A stretch of 64,000 nucleotides of DNA from Nitrospira sp. (GTDB taxonomy: Bacteria; Nitrospirota; Nitrospiria; Nitrospirales; Nitrospiraceae), in NCBI GenBank assembly GCA_024330965.1, contig JANDJL010000003.1, positions 1 to 64,000 on the forward strand, given 5' to 3'. The stretch's first letter is position 1. Every line of letters starts with the position of its first letter. The notes below the pieces were generated by a model. It had not been told where the DNA came from, did not search any database, and was given only the letters and a program-made list of their open reading frames with translations. Below are positions 55,648 through 64,000 of the stretch, in pieces. Position numbers and translations under genes: made by a program.

Positions 55648-57099
55648 TTACCGTTCTTCCGCGAACGACTGAGTTTTCAGCCTGTCCAATCTTTTCTGGT
55701 CCAGACGAACGAAAAGAGATCGTTCTCGTGAGACGAGGACCGATCCGGGGGCCAGGCTTTTGGCCTTCCTGACCCATTTGCGTCTGGTGTAAATCACCTC
55801 GCCGTTTCCGCTTTTTTTCAAGTCGCTATAGAGCAAGGCCAACGCGGCTGCGTCGCGAACGGTTTCAGGCGGCGCCTCGGCTCCCTTTCCAAGCCGGACG
55901 ACAACGTGTGAGCCAGGAACCCCTCTGGCGTGGAACCAGAGATCATCGCTCTGAGCTACGCCGAATGTCAGCTCGTCGTTTTCCCTCGCATTGCGCCCCA
56001 CGAAGATCGGCAAACCATCGAACGATAAAAATCGACGGAACGGACCGCTCCGCTTCGTTCCGCTCATGGGCAAGGCGGCCTGATGGGCGTGCATCCTAGA
56101 AACGGCGCGAGAGTCCGACGACGACGGTGGGGTCCACGCTCCTGCCGCAATCGCACGCAGCTCATCTTGGTATTGCGCCACCTGGCGCATCGCCTGCTCG
56201 ATGCGCGGGATCAGCTCACGTTCGGCGGCCAAGTACTTCCGATGCTTTTTGAAATACTCGACCATGTTGTCATGGGGAGACTTCACGGGGTCCAGAGGAA
56301 TCGTGATCTCCTGAAGATGCTCGTCAAAATAGTCCGTTACCGTGACCCTGTCGACGCCTTTTGTGATCGCTCCGAGATTGGCTTTGATCAGTTCTCCATA
56401 GCGGGCATAGTCACGGTATCTGGCGGCTCGCGTGAGATCTTCTTGCCAAGCGTCGATCCGTCGTTGCTCTTTCTTAATGGCCTGTTTCAGAGTGTGCAGA
56501 CGACTCTGCTCGGCATGCTCTTTTGTCAAAGTCGATTCTTTTTCGGAGTAGTAAACGTCGATGGCGGACGACATCGAAACGTTTTCCCCACCGACAAAGC
56601 GGATCGGCTGCGATTCGTAGGGTTCGTTTTGCCGCCTGACCGGGGTCGGGTGAACGTATGGGTGTCCCATGCGGTTGCGGTGGTTGAAAAGACTGTGCAG
56701 GACTCGCCTGTCTGCGTCGAGGACGAGGACGTCGGCGTGTTTGCCCGTCAGTTCGCACACGACGGTTCTGGGGCCGTGCCGGCTTGTGCAGGTAATTTCA
56801 ATGATGCGGTCATTCGGGATCTGATGAATGTCGTCGATCCGTGCTCCTTGTAAGTGGGCTCTGAGAAACCTGCAAAAAGCCGGAGGCGTGGGTGGATTGG
56901 GAAGGCTGCGCTGCGTCAAATGCAGGCGGGCCGTTTCAGGCCTGCAAGAAATCAGAAGCCGATGGGTTTGCCCGGGAACGCGCACGTGAAAGATCACCGT
57001 CGAGTCGGTCGGTTGCTCGATTTTTTGAATCCAGCCGCCGAGGAGGACCGGCCCAATTTCTGCCAATACGTGCTCGATCTCGTTCTTATTCAGTGTCAT
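55648..57099 (-). CDS. rqcH: RqcH/NFACT-family ribosome-associated quality-control protein
   Basis: A 483-residue protein from the ATG at 57099 (MTLNKNEIEHV). An ATG 33 bases further upstream is possible. An NFACT-N domain (1-~180, RPETARLHLT) is followed by a central helical coiled coil (~190-340, DYFDEHLQEI...). The C-terminal NFACT-R domain (~360-470) has RNARENDELTF, DDLWFHARGVPGSHVV and YTRRKWVRKAK. The family binds obstructed 50S subunits and adds alanine tails to stalled peptides. No rqcP (Hsp15-like) is in view. Confidence 0.9.
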   Translation of the reverse strand: MTLNKNEIEHVLAEIGPVLLGGWIQKIEQPTDSTVIFHVRVPGQTHRLLISCRPETARLHLTQRSLPNPPTPPAFCRFLRAHLQGARIDDIHQIPNDRIIEITCTSRHGPRTVVCELTGKHADVLVLDADRRVLHSLFNHRNRMGHPYVHPTPVRRQNEPYESQPIRFVGGENVSMSSAIDVYYSEKESTLTKEHAEQSRLHTLKQAIKKEQRRIDAWQEDLTRAARYRDYARYGELIKANLGAITKGVDRVTVTDYFDEHLQEITIPLDPVKSPHDNMVEYFKKHRKYLAAERELIPRIEQAMRQVAQYQDELRAIAAGAWTPPSSSDSRAVSRMHAHQAALPMSGTKRSGPFRRFLSFDGLPIFVGRNARENDELTFGVAQSDDLWFHARGVPGSHVVVRLGKGAEAPPETVRDAAALALLYSDLKKSGNGEVIYTRRKWVRKAKSLAPGSVLVSRERSLFVRLDQKRLDRLKTQSFAEER

Positions 57100-57318
57100 C
57101 AAAGCCGGTGCCGCCCTTGCCGAAGCGGACAAGAGCAGGGCGTCGATGGTGTCGAAAAGAAATCAGTGCAGCAGCCGATTGCCTCCATGCCAGGGAGCTG
57201 CTCGATGCTACACTGTACGGTTGTCTTCACAAACAAGCAAGAACCAGAAAAGAGCTGGCGTGGCATTTTCATTGCTCTCAACTCCGAGAAGCGACAGATA
57301 AAGGGCCTGGTGACAGCG

Positions 57319-57570
57319 ATGACCACCCCTTACCCGGAGGCTTGTAGGAATTGCTCAAGGTGTCGAGGCCTCATGGTGGAAGACGATCTTCTCGATATTC
57401 GAGAGAGCCATGTCCCGATGTGGATTCGAGGTCTGCGTTGTGTGTCATGCGGGAACATTGTGGATCCCGTCATTCATCGTAATAGGATGCGTCGGCAGAT
57501 CGGTGAATCGGCGACACTGAGACGCGATGATCCGAGATTGTTTCGACCCCGACTGCCCAAAGCGGCGTAG
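57319..57570 (+). CDS. Small zinc-ribbon protein
   Basis: An 83-residue protein with two CxxC pairs (NCSRC at 11-15 and CVSCG at 41-45) spaced as in a zinc ribbon, and a basic C terminus (NRMRRQIGESATLRRDDPRLFRPRL). Function unknown. The start could be the ATG at 57319 or a GTG at 57310. The ribosome site is weak. It lies between the divergent rqcH and the HExxH gene. I treat the longer open frame upstream, antisense to rqcH, as a shadow. Confidence 0.65.
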   Translation: MTTPYPEACRNCSRCRGLMVEDDLLDIRESHVPMWIRGLRCVSCGNIVDPVIHRNRMRRQIGESATLRRDDPRLFRPRLPKAA

Positions 57571-57758
57571 AGAGAAGGAGGGCGCCGCGTGCTGTTGATT
57601 CGTCAAGGCCAAGTTCCCACATTGCATGGTTGTTTGCCAGACTGCGAGGAGCTGACGCGATCCTGTTCGTTTTCCGCAGAGACCGGTTCCTCATATTGCA
57701 GCTTTTCCCCCTCTGCGGTACAGTGCCGGCGCATGTGCGGGCTGATTGCGGATCCCTC

Positions 57759-59327
57759 ATGACGTCGCTGTTAAACCAGCAGACTCTGGCGCAATTGACG
57801 GCGGAATTCCGACTGTCTATGAGCCGGCTGCTGCGGGATCTGTGTCGAGAATTGCGGACCGATTATCAGGATGTATCGTCTCGGCTGAATCTCCCCATCG
57901 GACTGTTCGAGCAACTCGGCCGTTCTCTAGACCTGGCCAGATTTTCGACCTGGAAAGTCGTCGGATGGATCGAGACGCTCAACGATCTGGTCTATTTTCT
58001 GGATCTTCTTCATCAATGGGAAAAGGAAACGGATCGCAAAGAATTCATGCGGCAGCTTTTCGCCGAGTGCCAGGACAAATTCTTCGAGAACAGTTATCTG
58101 TCCGATCTCTTTCCTTCCGGCGGTCCGGCCGTGCGGGGTTTTGAAAAGCGGCTCTCATCTCTCTGCACCCGTCTGGCCCGGGAAGTGACGCAGGAAGCGT
58201 TGTTCTTCGACCCCGTGCGCACGGCAAAATGGTTTGGACGACAAATGTGGTCGGGGTGGTCGACGGTTGGTTCGCTTGACGCGAACTTTGAGCGGGCCGA
58301 TCCACAGGCCATGATTCCTGTAGGTTTGGGCGATGGGTGGTGTGAGGCCCCTGGTACTGTTCGCCGAGCCTTGCGACGGTCTCCTGGCCGATCGGTCTTT
58401 CTCGTTGAGGCCGAGAAAATAGTCCTGCGTGTCGGACGTACAACTTTTCCGATTTGGTCTCAAGAGAAAGGAAAAGAACAATGGATCTGGAGACGACGGG
58501 CCGAGTCGAAAGTGGCGGAGACGATTCACGGTTCCGTGACGATCGGTCCCACTCTTGTTTATGGAAGAGATCGTACTCCTCGGGAAATCCGATGGACGGA
58601 CGCGAGATATGTCAAAAAAATCCGCCGTGCCTGGGAGATGATTCGAGCAGTTTGGCCTGAGGGCCATGCGGTTTTGGAATGGCTCACGTCGCGGATCGTG
58701 CCCCTGAAGGCCAAGGGAGTCGTCAGCTTCAGCTATCGGCACAGGCCCGGCTTGTCTTTCATCAACTGTTTCGATCGAGACAATCTTGATCTGATCGACG
58801 ATCTGATTCACGAGAACAGTCATCATTATCTGAATCTGTTGCTGCGCAAATACGTCATGTATCGCGGCGATCGCAATCAGCGGATTTTTTATTCGCCCTG
58901 GCGACGCAGTCTCCGTCCGCTGCGCGGCATCCTCCACGCCACCTTTACGTTTACGATGGGAGCGATATTGTTCGAACGGCTCTCATCTTGGGCGTCCGGT
59001 CATGAAGGGGAGAAACGGTGGAGGCGGGCCGGCCTTACGCAGCGTGATTTGCAACGGGCCAGATTCCGCGGGTTGGAAGAAATCGAATCCGTGCGGTACT
59101 CCTTGCAGGACCTGAGGTATGCCGATCGCCGTCTCGGTTGGCTGACCGGATCGGGCCGTCGATTGGTTTGTCAGATGGAGGAAGCCATTGCCGAGGTCGA
59201 GGACCGCCTTGCACCCCATCGCGGCGAGGTGTTCCGCTCGAAGTTCGGACCAGCCCTGCGGCGCCACATTGAACAATTAAAAAAAGCCCGCGTGACCTAC
59301 GGGCCGGTACGGGTAGGGAAGATCTGA
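57759..59327 (+). CDS. HExxH-motif protein resembling RiPP-type aKG peptide beta-hydroxylases
   Basis: A 522-residue protein from the ATG at 57759 (MTSLLNQQ; an earlier in-frame start adds 43 residues without family character). The decisive region is H351-E-N-S-H355, then after ~25 residues FYSPWRRSLRPLRGILHA (PWR at 380-382) and a helix. The pattern HExxH, PWR, RP and GxLH(A/G) matches the HExxH putative peptide-modification proteins described for aKG-HExxH peptide beta-hydroxylases. Upstream, VVSFSYRHRPGLSFIN also fits. The N-terminal ~330 residues are unassigned and richer in helix. No RiPP precursor, transporter or cyclase is adjacent. Confidence 0.7.
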   Translation: MTSLLNQQTLAQLTAEFRLSMSRLLRDLCRELRTDYQDVSSRLNLPIGLFEQLGRSLDLARFSTWKVVGWIETLNDLVYFLDLLHQWEKETDRKEFMRQLFAECQDKFFENSYLSDLFPSGGPAVRGFEKRLSSLCTRLAREVTQEALFFDPVRTAKWFGRQMWSGWSTVGSLDANFERADPQAMIPVGLGDGWCEAPGTVRRALRRSPGRSVFLVEAEKIVLRVGRTTFPIWSQEKGKEQWIWRRRAESKVAETIHGSVTIGPTLVYGRDRTPREIRWTDARYVKKIRRAWEMIRAVWPEGHAVLEWLTSRIVPLKAKGVVSFSYRHRPGLSFINCFDRDNLDLIDDLIHENSHHYLNLLLRKYVMYRGDRNQRIFYSPWRRSLRPLRGILHATFTFTMGAILFERLSSWASGHEGEKRWRRAGLTQRDLQRARFRGLEEIESVRYSLQDLRYADRRLGWLTGSGRRLVCQMEEAIAEVEDRLAPHRGEVFRSKFGPALRRHIEQLKKARVTYGPVRVGKI

Positions 59328-59494
59328 TGTCTTGAGGGAGGGAGAAACGGCTTTTGCTCCATGAAAAAGATCACGCGCACAGCGTAGAGATCCCAAAGCG
59401 GAAGAAACGCGCGGGGTTCTGGTCGTTATCCAGGACCAGAATGGGGTGAGTTGTCACGCACGATAAGAGGGGGCGACTCTTCCTCATGACTTCT

Positions 59495-60544
59495 TTAAGG
59501 CTCCACCGTTACGTTGACGAACGCCGGCAGACTGTCTGCGCCTCTTTTATCCGTCACCCGTAGCTTGAACCGATAGGTTCTCGGTTCCGAAACCGGCGGC
59601 GCAAGGAAGAAGGCTTCGGAGGCATTGACATCAAGAAGCGCCACTTTGTTGCCGCGCACTTGGCTCCAGCTATAGTAGAGCGCGTCGCCCTCCGGGTCTC
59701 GGCTTTTTAAGCCTGTCAGTTTGACTTTGGTCCCGGCTTTCACGATTTTGTCAGTTCCGGCGTCCGCGATGGGCGGCTCGTTGGGTTCGTCGTTGACGTT
59801 GACCTCCACGTCCAGGTGCGCCTGTTTGTCGCGGTTCGAGACGGTGATGACCGTCTTGCCGTTGCCCGTGATCTGCAAAAATCCACCGGGCAGGACTTTG
59901 ATGACCTTGGGATTGGATGAGTCGTACGTCGTTCCAGTCTCCGGCCTGTTGATTCGGCGGGTCACGCCGTCGGAAAATTCTCCGACAACCGGCAATTCGA
60001 AGATTTTGCCAAGCGAGTCCACATGACCGAAAGCGGCAGATTGCCCTGTCCGGCCGAGTTGCAGGGGTTTGTCGGTCTCAAAATCGAGGGCATCGAGGGT
60101 AGCCTCCGTTTCAACCCGAACCGTGATTTCGTCAAACACGGAACGGGTGCCGAGTCGTCCCTGTGAGATGTCCGCGACCGCCAACAATCGCATCGGTCCG
60201 ATTCCATCTGGTGGAACAAGCAAAGACCCTCCGAACGGCGGATCGTGTTCGGCTTCTCCGATCATAGCCACAGGTGAGATAATCGAACCCGTGGCGGTCG
60301 CGTCGTCCTGCTCGACTAAGACCTCGTCTTCTTCGCGATACCAATAATAGCGGACCTTGACGATGCCGCGGTCTGTGCCCAAGTCCACGCGCACGGTGGC
60401 GGTGCCGCCTGCCTTTAGCACCGCACCTTCCGCCGGCTCAAGAATCTTGAACGCAGAGACGGTTTCAGGACCGCAGAGCAAGATGAGACCGGACAGACCG
60501 AGGGCGAGTCTTCGTGCCTGAATCAAGTGTGGAACCGGCGGCAT
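59495..60544 (-). CDS. Secreted protein with Ig-like and PKD domains
   Basis: A 349-residue protein with a signal peptide (ALGLSGLILLCGPETVSA, cleavage ~30). N-terminal ~35-150 is an all-beta domain. The middle part (GFLQITGNGKTVITVSNRDKQAHLDVEVNV) is Big_2-like, and the C terminus (PPIADAGTDKIVKAGTKVKLTG, DPEGDALYYSWSQVRG, RTYRFKLRVTDKRGAD) is a PKD domain. It is probably a surface or periplasmic adhesion or structural protein. There are no enzyme motifs. It lies 18 bp downstream of the KimA-like gene. Confidence 0.75.
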   Translation of the reverse strand: MPPVPHLIQARRLALGLSGLILLCGPETVSAFKILEPAEGAVLKAGGTATVRVDLGTDRGIVKVRYYWYREEDEVLVEQDDATATGSIISPVAMIGEAEHDPPFGGSLLVPPDGIGPMRLLAVADISQGRLGTRSVFDEITVRVETEATLDALDFETDKPLQLGRTGQSAAFGHVDSLGKIFELPVVGEFSDGVTRRINRPETGTTYDSSNPKVIKVLPGGFLQITGNGKTVITVSNRDKQAHLDVEVNVNDEPNEPPIADAGTDKIVKAGTKVKLTGLKSRDPEGDALYYSWSQVRGNKVALLDVNASEAFFLAPPVSEPRTYRFKLRVTDKRGADSLPAFVNVTVEP

Positions 60545-60561
60545 TCCATCCGTCCCTTGCC

Positions 60562-62385
60562 TTACCTCGTCAAATGAAAGGGGATGTCGGTCAGGACCAC
60601 TCGTTCTTTGAACAGCAGCGCGGCTTTCAACATGAGCGCCCGCTGGTTATGCAGAATATTCTGCCACCAGCGGGCGGGGAGAATTTCGGGTATGACTACC
60701 GTTACCCACGTATCTCGATGTTTTTCAAGAATCTCTTCAATGTATTCGATCAAAGAACCTAAGACTGACCGATAAGGGGAGGAGAGGACAACGAGATGAA
60801 TCCCGCAGCCCCATTGAGCCCACAGGATCTTTACCTTGGCACTTTCTTCTGGATCGGTTTCGACATAGACCGCTCGAATGTCTCCTGGCCTGCTTCGAGC
60901 AAAGTCTACGGCGCGGATGACAGCGCGATTGACTCCGCCGATAGGAATGAGCACGATATTCCGATTCGGGAGAGGAGGCCTGGCCCCGCGGCGGTCCAAG
61001 GCAATCTGTTCGGCGACGGCTTTGTAATGGGATCGAATACCTTGAAACATAATGATGAGGACCGTGATCAGCAAAAAGACGATCCACGCGCCCTGCAAAA
61101 ATTTGGTGCTGGCGATAATGACTGACGCAATGCCTGTTGTACAGGCACCGATCCCATTGACAGCCAATTTCTTTCTCCAGTGCGCCCCTTTTTTGGTGAG
61201 CCACCGTTTCACCATGCCAGCCTGAGACAAGGTGAACGAGATGAAGACGCCAATGGCATAGAGTGGGATTAGCGCATGAGTATCGCCTTCAAATACTACC
61301 AACAGTAAGCAAGCAAAGAATCCCAGAACCATGATGCCATTGGAAAACACCAAACGGTCGCCAAATGTGGCCATTTGGTGCGGCATGAATCCGTCCTTAG
61401 CGAGAATCGATGCCAGATGCGGAAAACCGGCGAAGGCACTGTTCGCTGCCAGGATCAGGAGGATCATGGTGCCAGTTTGAATAGCGTAATACATGGTGCC
61501 GGTGCCAAAGGTGAGGCGTGCCAATTGAGAGACAACCGTCTCCTCGGACTTAGGGACGATATGGTAGCTGTATGCCATCCAACTGATCCCCATGAACAGT
61601 GAAGCTAGGATGGTTGACATCCAGAGCATTGTGACAGCAGCATTCTTTGACTCAGGGGGGCGAAATGATTTGACACCATTAGAAATGACTTCCATCCCGG
61701 TCACCGTTGAACATCCTGCGGCAAATGAGCGGAGAATGAGAAACAGCGTCAAACTTTCCATTGCTTGCTCAGAAGGCTCAGCAGAGGCGGTTAGCGGAGA
61801 CGATGGCCCAAAGAAGGTGTTCGGTGCGCCCACGAGGATCAGTAGACTGAGGCTGACCAAGCCAAAATAGGTTGGGATGGCGAAGAACTTCCCAGATTCA
61901 CGAACTCCTCTCAGGTTTATGATGACAATGAAAACAATTGCCAAGAGACCCAGGGATACCCGATGAGCATAGAGACCTGGGATAGCGGATGTTATAGCTG
62001 CTACTCCAGCTGCAATGCTGACGGCGACGGTCAAGATATAGTCAATCATCAAGGCTGCTGCGGCAACAAGGGCTGGTCTTTCGCCCAAGTTCGTCTTCGC
62101 CACCACATAGGCCCCTCCTCCATCTGGGTACTCATAAATGATCTGTCGGTAGGAAATGGTCAGAACAAGAACAAGAAAAAGGATTGCGAGACTGACGGGG
62201 ATTGACCATGAAAGGGCGGCGGTTCCGGCTAAAATGAGAACGAGGAGAATTTCTTCCGTCCCATAAGCTACTGATGAGATGGCATTTGATGAAAAGACAG
62301 CAAGAGCGATCGTCTTGGAGAGACGTTCGTGCTTGGCCTGCGTCGTTTTGAGTGGGTCGCCGACTAGCCAGCGTTTGAGAAGCAT
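60562..62385 (-). CDS. APC-family permease resembling the potassium importer KimA
   Basis: A 607-residue membrane protein, the same length as B. subtilis KimA (YdaO). About 12 TM helices precede a ~135-residue cytosolic C-terminal domain from ~470. Conserved runs in the N-terminal half (AISSVAYGTEEILLVL, SYRQIIYEYPDGGGAYVV, LGERPALVAAAALMIDYILTVAVSI) match KimA as I remember it better than amino-acid permeases. The predicted role is high-affinity proton/K+ symport. In Firmicutes this protein is controlled by c-di-AMP. I see no c-di-AMP riboswitch here. An amino-acid permease remains possible. Confidence 0.8.
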   Translation of the reverse strand: MLLKRWLVGDPLKTTQAKHERLSKTIALAVFSSNAISSVAYGTEEILLVLILAGTAALSWSIPVSLAILFLVLVLTISYRQIIYEYPDGGGAYVVAKTNLGERPALVAAAALMIDYILTVAVSIAAGVAAITSAIPGLYAHRVSLGLLAIVFIVIINLRGVRESGKFFAIPTYFGLVSLSLLILVGAPNTFFGPSSPLTASAEPSEQAMESLTLFLILRSFAAGCSTVTGMEVISNGVKSFRPPESKNAAVTMLWMSTILASLFMGISWMAYSYHIVPKSEETVVSQLARLTFGTGTMYYAIQTGTMILLILAANSAFAGFPHLASILAKDGFMPHQMATFGDRLVFSNGIMVLGFFACLLLVVFEGDTHALIPLYAIGVFISFTLSQAGMVKRWLTKKGAHWRKKLAVNGIGACTTGIASVIIASTKFLQGAWIVFLLITVLIIMFQGIRSHYKAVAEQIALDRRGARPPLPNRNIVLIPIGGVNRAVIRAVDFARSRPGDIRAVYVETDPEESAKVKILWAQWGCGIHLVVLSSPYRSVLGSLIEYIEEILEKHRDTWVTVVIPEILPARWWQNILHNQRALMLKAALLFKERVVLTDIPFHLTR

Positions 62386-62773
62386 AGCATCATTATCTCA
62401 TAAAGTTTTTAACGGGTGAAAGTTCGTGTATCTGCTAGCAAGGGACAAACGACGCAGAACGTCGGTTCTGCGGATGACCCATCGACCGATCAGCATCCCG
62501 CTCCCGATGAGGGGGTATCGAGACATGGTGGTTTATACCGCGGATGTGGCGAATGGTGGCCGACGGGAAAATTGAAAACAATTTGCCGAAGGCGGCTTAT
62601 GAGATAACGTTGGGTCTCGTGAGATTGTGGTGAGAATAAAAGTGCACATTGGTGGAGGACACTTTAATAGATTCCCCCGCTGGCCTCGGTGAAAAGTTCG
62701 ATCTGTCCTTTATGTGACCGGCTCGCTCGATGACGAGATGCTACGAAGGGAAATTTGAGGAAGAATCCAGGAG
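62386..62773. other. 388-bp divergent gap between KimA-like and PilZ genes
   Basis: No gene is seen. It contains a perfect hairpin (cgcagaac-gtcg-gttctgcg, 62453-62472) and a looser repeat around aaagtg...cacttt (62639-62671). Neither has a terminator-like U-run. The c-di-AMP (ydaO) riboswitch consensus blocks were not found on the minus strand. Confidence 0.5.
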
Positions 62774-63175
62774 ATGAAGCTCACATCCGCCGCGACAGCC
62801 AAAGAACGACGATTTGCTCAGTTGCGCCGCCATTGTCGTGTTCGCATTGCGACGCCGTTTCCTTGCTTGTTTGCGTTGGCCAGTCCGAATCAGCGGTTTG
62901 TTGTTGAACAAGGCGACGTCGGGGTCGTCTACGATATGTCCGCGAAGGGTGCTCGAATGATGACCGAGGCGGTGATTTCACCCGGTGATCGCATCGCACT
63001 CAGTCTGCAATTCCCACATCATGTCTCGCCGACGATCATCGAGCTCGCGACTGTTCGTTGGAAAAGGGCGCAGACCTATGGGATCGAGTTCGATGATCGT
63101 TCGTTGATCGTCGATGTCAGCCTGCAAACCCTTTCGGTCCGTTCCTCGCAGCGGTTTCCCGTGGCCGTTCCCTGA
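62774..63175 (+). CDS. PilZ-domain protein (c-di-GMP receptor)
   Basis: A 133-residue protein with both PilZ signature parts: an RxxxR box (RRHCRVR) near residue 18 and DMSAKGARM, matching [D/N]xSxxG, about 35 residues later. A beta-barrel strand pattern follows (IALSLQFPHHV, TVRWKRAQTYGIEF). It probably binds c-di-GMP and acts on motility or attachment. The neighbouring PilB/GspE ATPase (63.4-64 kb) makes type IV pilus function a reasonable guess. Confidence 0.85.
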   Translation: MKLTSAATAKERRFAQLRRHCRVRIATPFPCLFALASPNQRFVVEQGDVGVVYDMSAKGARMMTEAVISPGDRIALSLQFPHHVSPTIIELATVRWKRAQTYGIEFDDRSLIVDVSLQTLSVRSSQRFPVAVP

Positions 63176-63361
63176 CCCTTCGGTTCTTCGATCACGCCGG
63201 CGCACGTTTTCGTCGCTATCCGGCTTTCCTTGCGGAGGTTTCTGCCGGTCGTGTTTCTCAATGCCGTGCGATGCCTTCGCCTGGGCGTTTCCTTCGATCG
63301 TCAGATCTCTTGCGTTCTCAAAAAGTTCTTCGGAAACATGCGTCTCAAAAGACGTGTGGCT

Positions 63362-64000
63362 CTATTTGATGGCGACCGCCTTGACCTCTTTGTAGGTGGT
63401 CTGGCCCTGGAGGACTTTTTGGATGCCGTCTTGGAGGAGGGTCGTCATGCCTTGAGCGAGAGCGGTCTTGAGCATCTCTTCCGTGGTGGCTCTGCGCTGG
63501 ATCATACGTTTGATTTCGTCGGTGCCAAGCAGTAGCTCATGGAGGGCGATGCGCCCTTTGAATCCGGAGCGGTTACATGTCTCGCAGCCTTTGGCTCGAT
63601 ACAGGCGCAATGTATCGTCTCCTCTGATTCCGAGTTGATCCCACTGCTCTTCCCCATAGGCCGATCGAAGTTCAGCATATTCCTCCGGCGTGCAGACGTA
63701 CTGTTCTTTGCACTCTTTGCAGAGACGCCGAGCCAGGCGTTGGGCCAAGACGCCCAACATGGCGTCGGCGAAGCTGAAGGGGTCGCAGCCCATGTCGAGC
63801 AGGCGGGTGACGGTTTCCACGGCGCTGTTCGTGTGGAGGGTGCTCAACACCAAATGGCCCGTGAGAGAGGCCTCGATGCCCATATCGGCCGTTTCTTTGT
63901 CCCGCATTTCCCCGACCATGATGACATCAGGGTCCGCGCGTAGGAACGCGCGCATGGCCGCGGCGAACGTAAAACCGATTTTCGGTTGCACTTGGACTTG
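63362..64000 (-). CDS. Type IV pilus/type II secretion ATPase PilB/GspE (C-terminal part, cut by the window edge)
   Basis: Only the C-terminal ~212 residues are inside the window; the frame stays open to base 64000. Motifs are [34 protein letters not shown] (Asp and His box region), [13 protein letters not shown] (His box) and the zinc-binding CKECKEQY...[12 protein letters not shown] of PilB/GspE. It powers pilus extension or type II secretion. PilT lacks the zinc motif, so extension ATPase is favoured. The N terminus and Walker A are outside the window. Confidence 0.92.
   Translation of the reverse strand, partial: QVQVQPKIGFTFAAAMRAFLRADPDVIMVGEMRDKETADMGIEASLTGHLVLSTLHTNSAVETVTRLLDMGCDPFSFADAMLGVLAQRLARRLCKECKEQYVCTPEEYAELRSAYGEEQWDQLGIRGDDTLRLYRAKGCETCNRSGFKGRIALHELLLGTDEIKRMIQRRATTEEMLKTALAQGMTTLLQDGIQKVLQGQTTYKEVKAVAIK

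Noticed and set aside
62386..62773. Possible c-di-AMP riboswitch before the KimA-like gene
   Set aside because: The conserved blocks of the ydaO class were looked for on the minus strand and not seen.

Overview
The window looks like a chromosomal segment of a Gram-negative, GC-rich bacterium of the phylum Nitrospirota, most likely a Nitrospira-type nitrite oxidiser. This is inferred from the gene mix: a complete Tol-Pal locus, TonB receptor, UppP and LspA; a His-type Thi4 next to ThiC; a Tat, Mrp, MoeA and MobB block with a hexaheme quinol-dehydrogenase-like cytochrome; and several small secreted proteins I recognise only as lineage-type proteins. No rRNA, nitrite oxidoreductase or 16S marker is present, so the genus is not proven. 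There is no prophage, IS element, CRISPR array or integron, and the gene complement is mostly housekeeping.

Layout. 0-4.3 kb (minus): two small regulatory or TPR proteins, then thi4 and thiC behind a TPP riboswitch whose terminator and antiterminator can both be read. 4.4-9.0 kb (plus): nadA, then ileS-lspA overlapping by three bases. 9.0-10.2 kb (minus): a DUF2024 protein and uppP. 10.5-11.2 kb: a coiled-coil lipoprotein. 11.3-16 kb (minus): an amidohydrolase and a triple fusion (MFS flippase, acyltransferase, acyl-ACP ligase). 16.2-21.3 kb (minus): a compact operon of response regulator, TonB-dependent receptor, periplasmic binding protein and histidine kinase, the best candidate here for an undescribed signalling system. 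21.6-26 kb: an SRPBCC protein, trpS, a site-2 protease and a penicillin-binding-protein activator.

26.2-41.6 kb (plus): xerD, tRNA-Val and tRNA-Asp, tolQ-tolR-tolA-like-tolB-pal, two tandem cpoB/ybgF paralogues, mutL-miaA-mtnP-pfkB-TPR lipoprotein-rodZ, then a monoheme cytochrome c with a clear promoter and terminator. 41.7-45.0 kb (minus): a small secreted protein, an orphan DUF2281 antitoxin-like protein and a lipoprotein with a caspase-like fold that has lost its catalytic dyad. 45.3-53.4 kb (plus): an HtrA protease, then tatC, mrp, moeA, mobB and hexaheme cytochrome, which read as a set for building, exporting and wiring a periplasmic molybdoenzyme, followed by an ABC-2 exporter.

53.7-64 kb: an RRM protein with a strong terminator, a 2OG-Fe(II) oxygenase, an atypical receiver, RqcH/NFACT, a zinc-ribbon protein, an HExxH protein resembling RiPP-type peptide beta-hydroxylases, an Ig/PKD secreted protein, a KimA-like potassium importer, a PilZ protein and the C-terminal part of a PilB/GspE ATPase that runs off the right edge.
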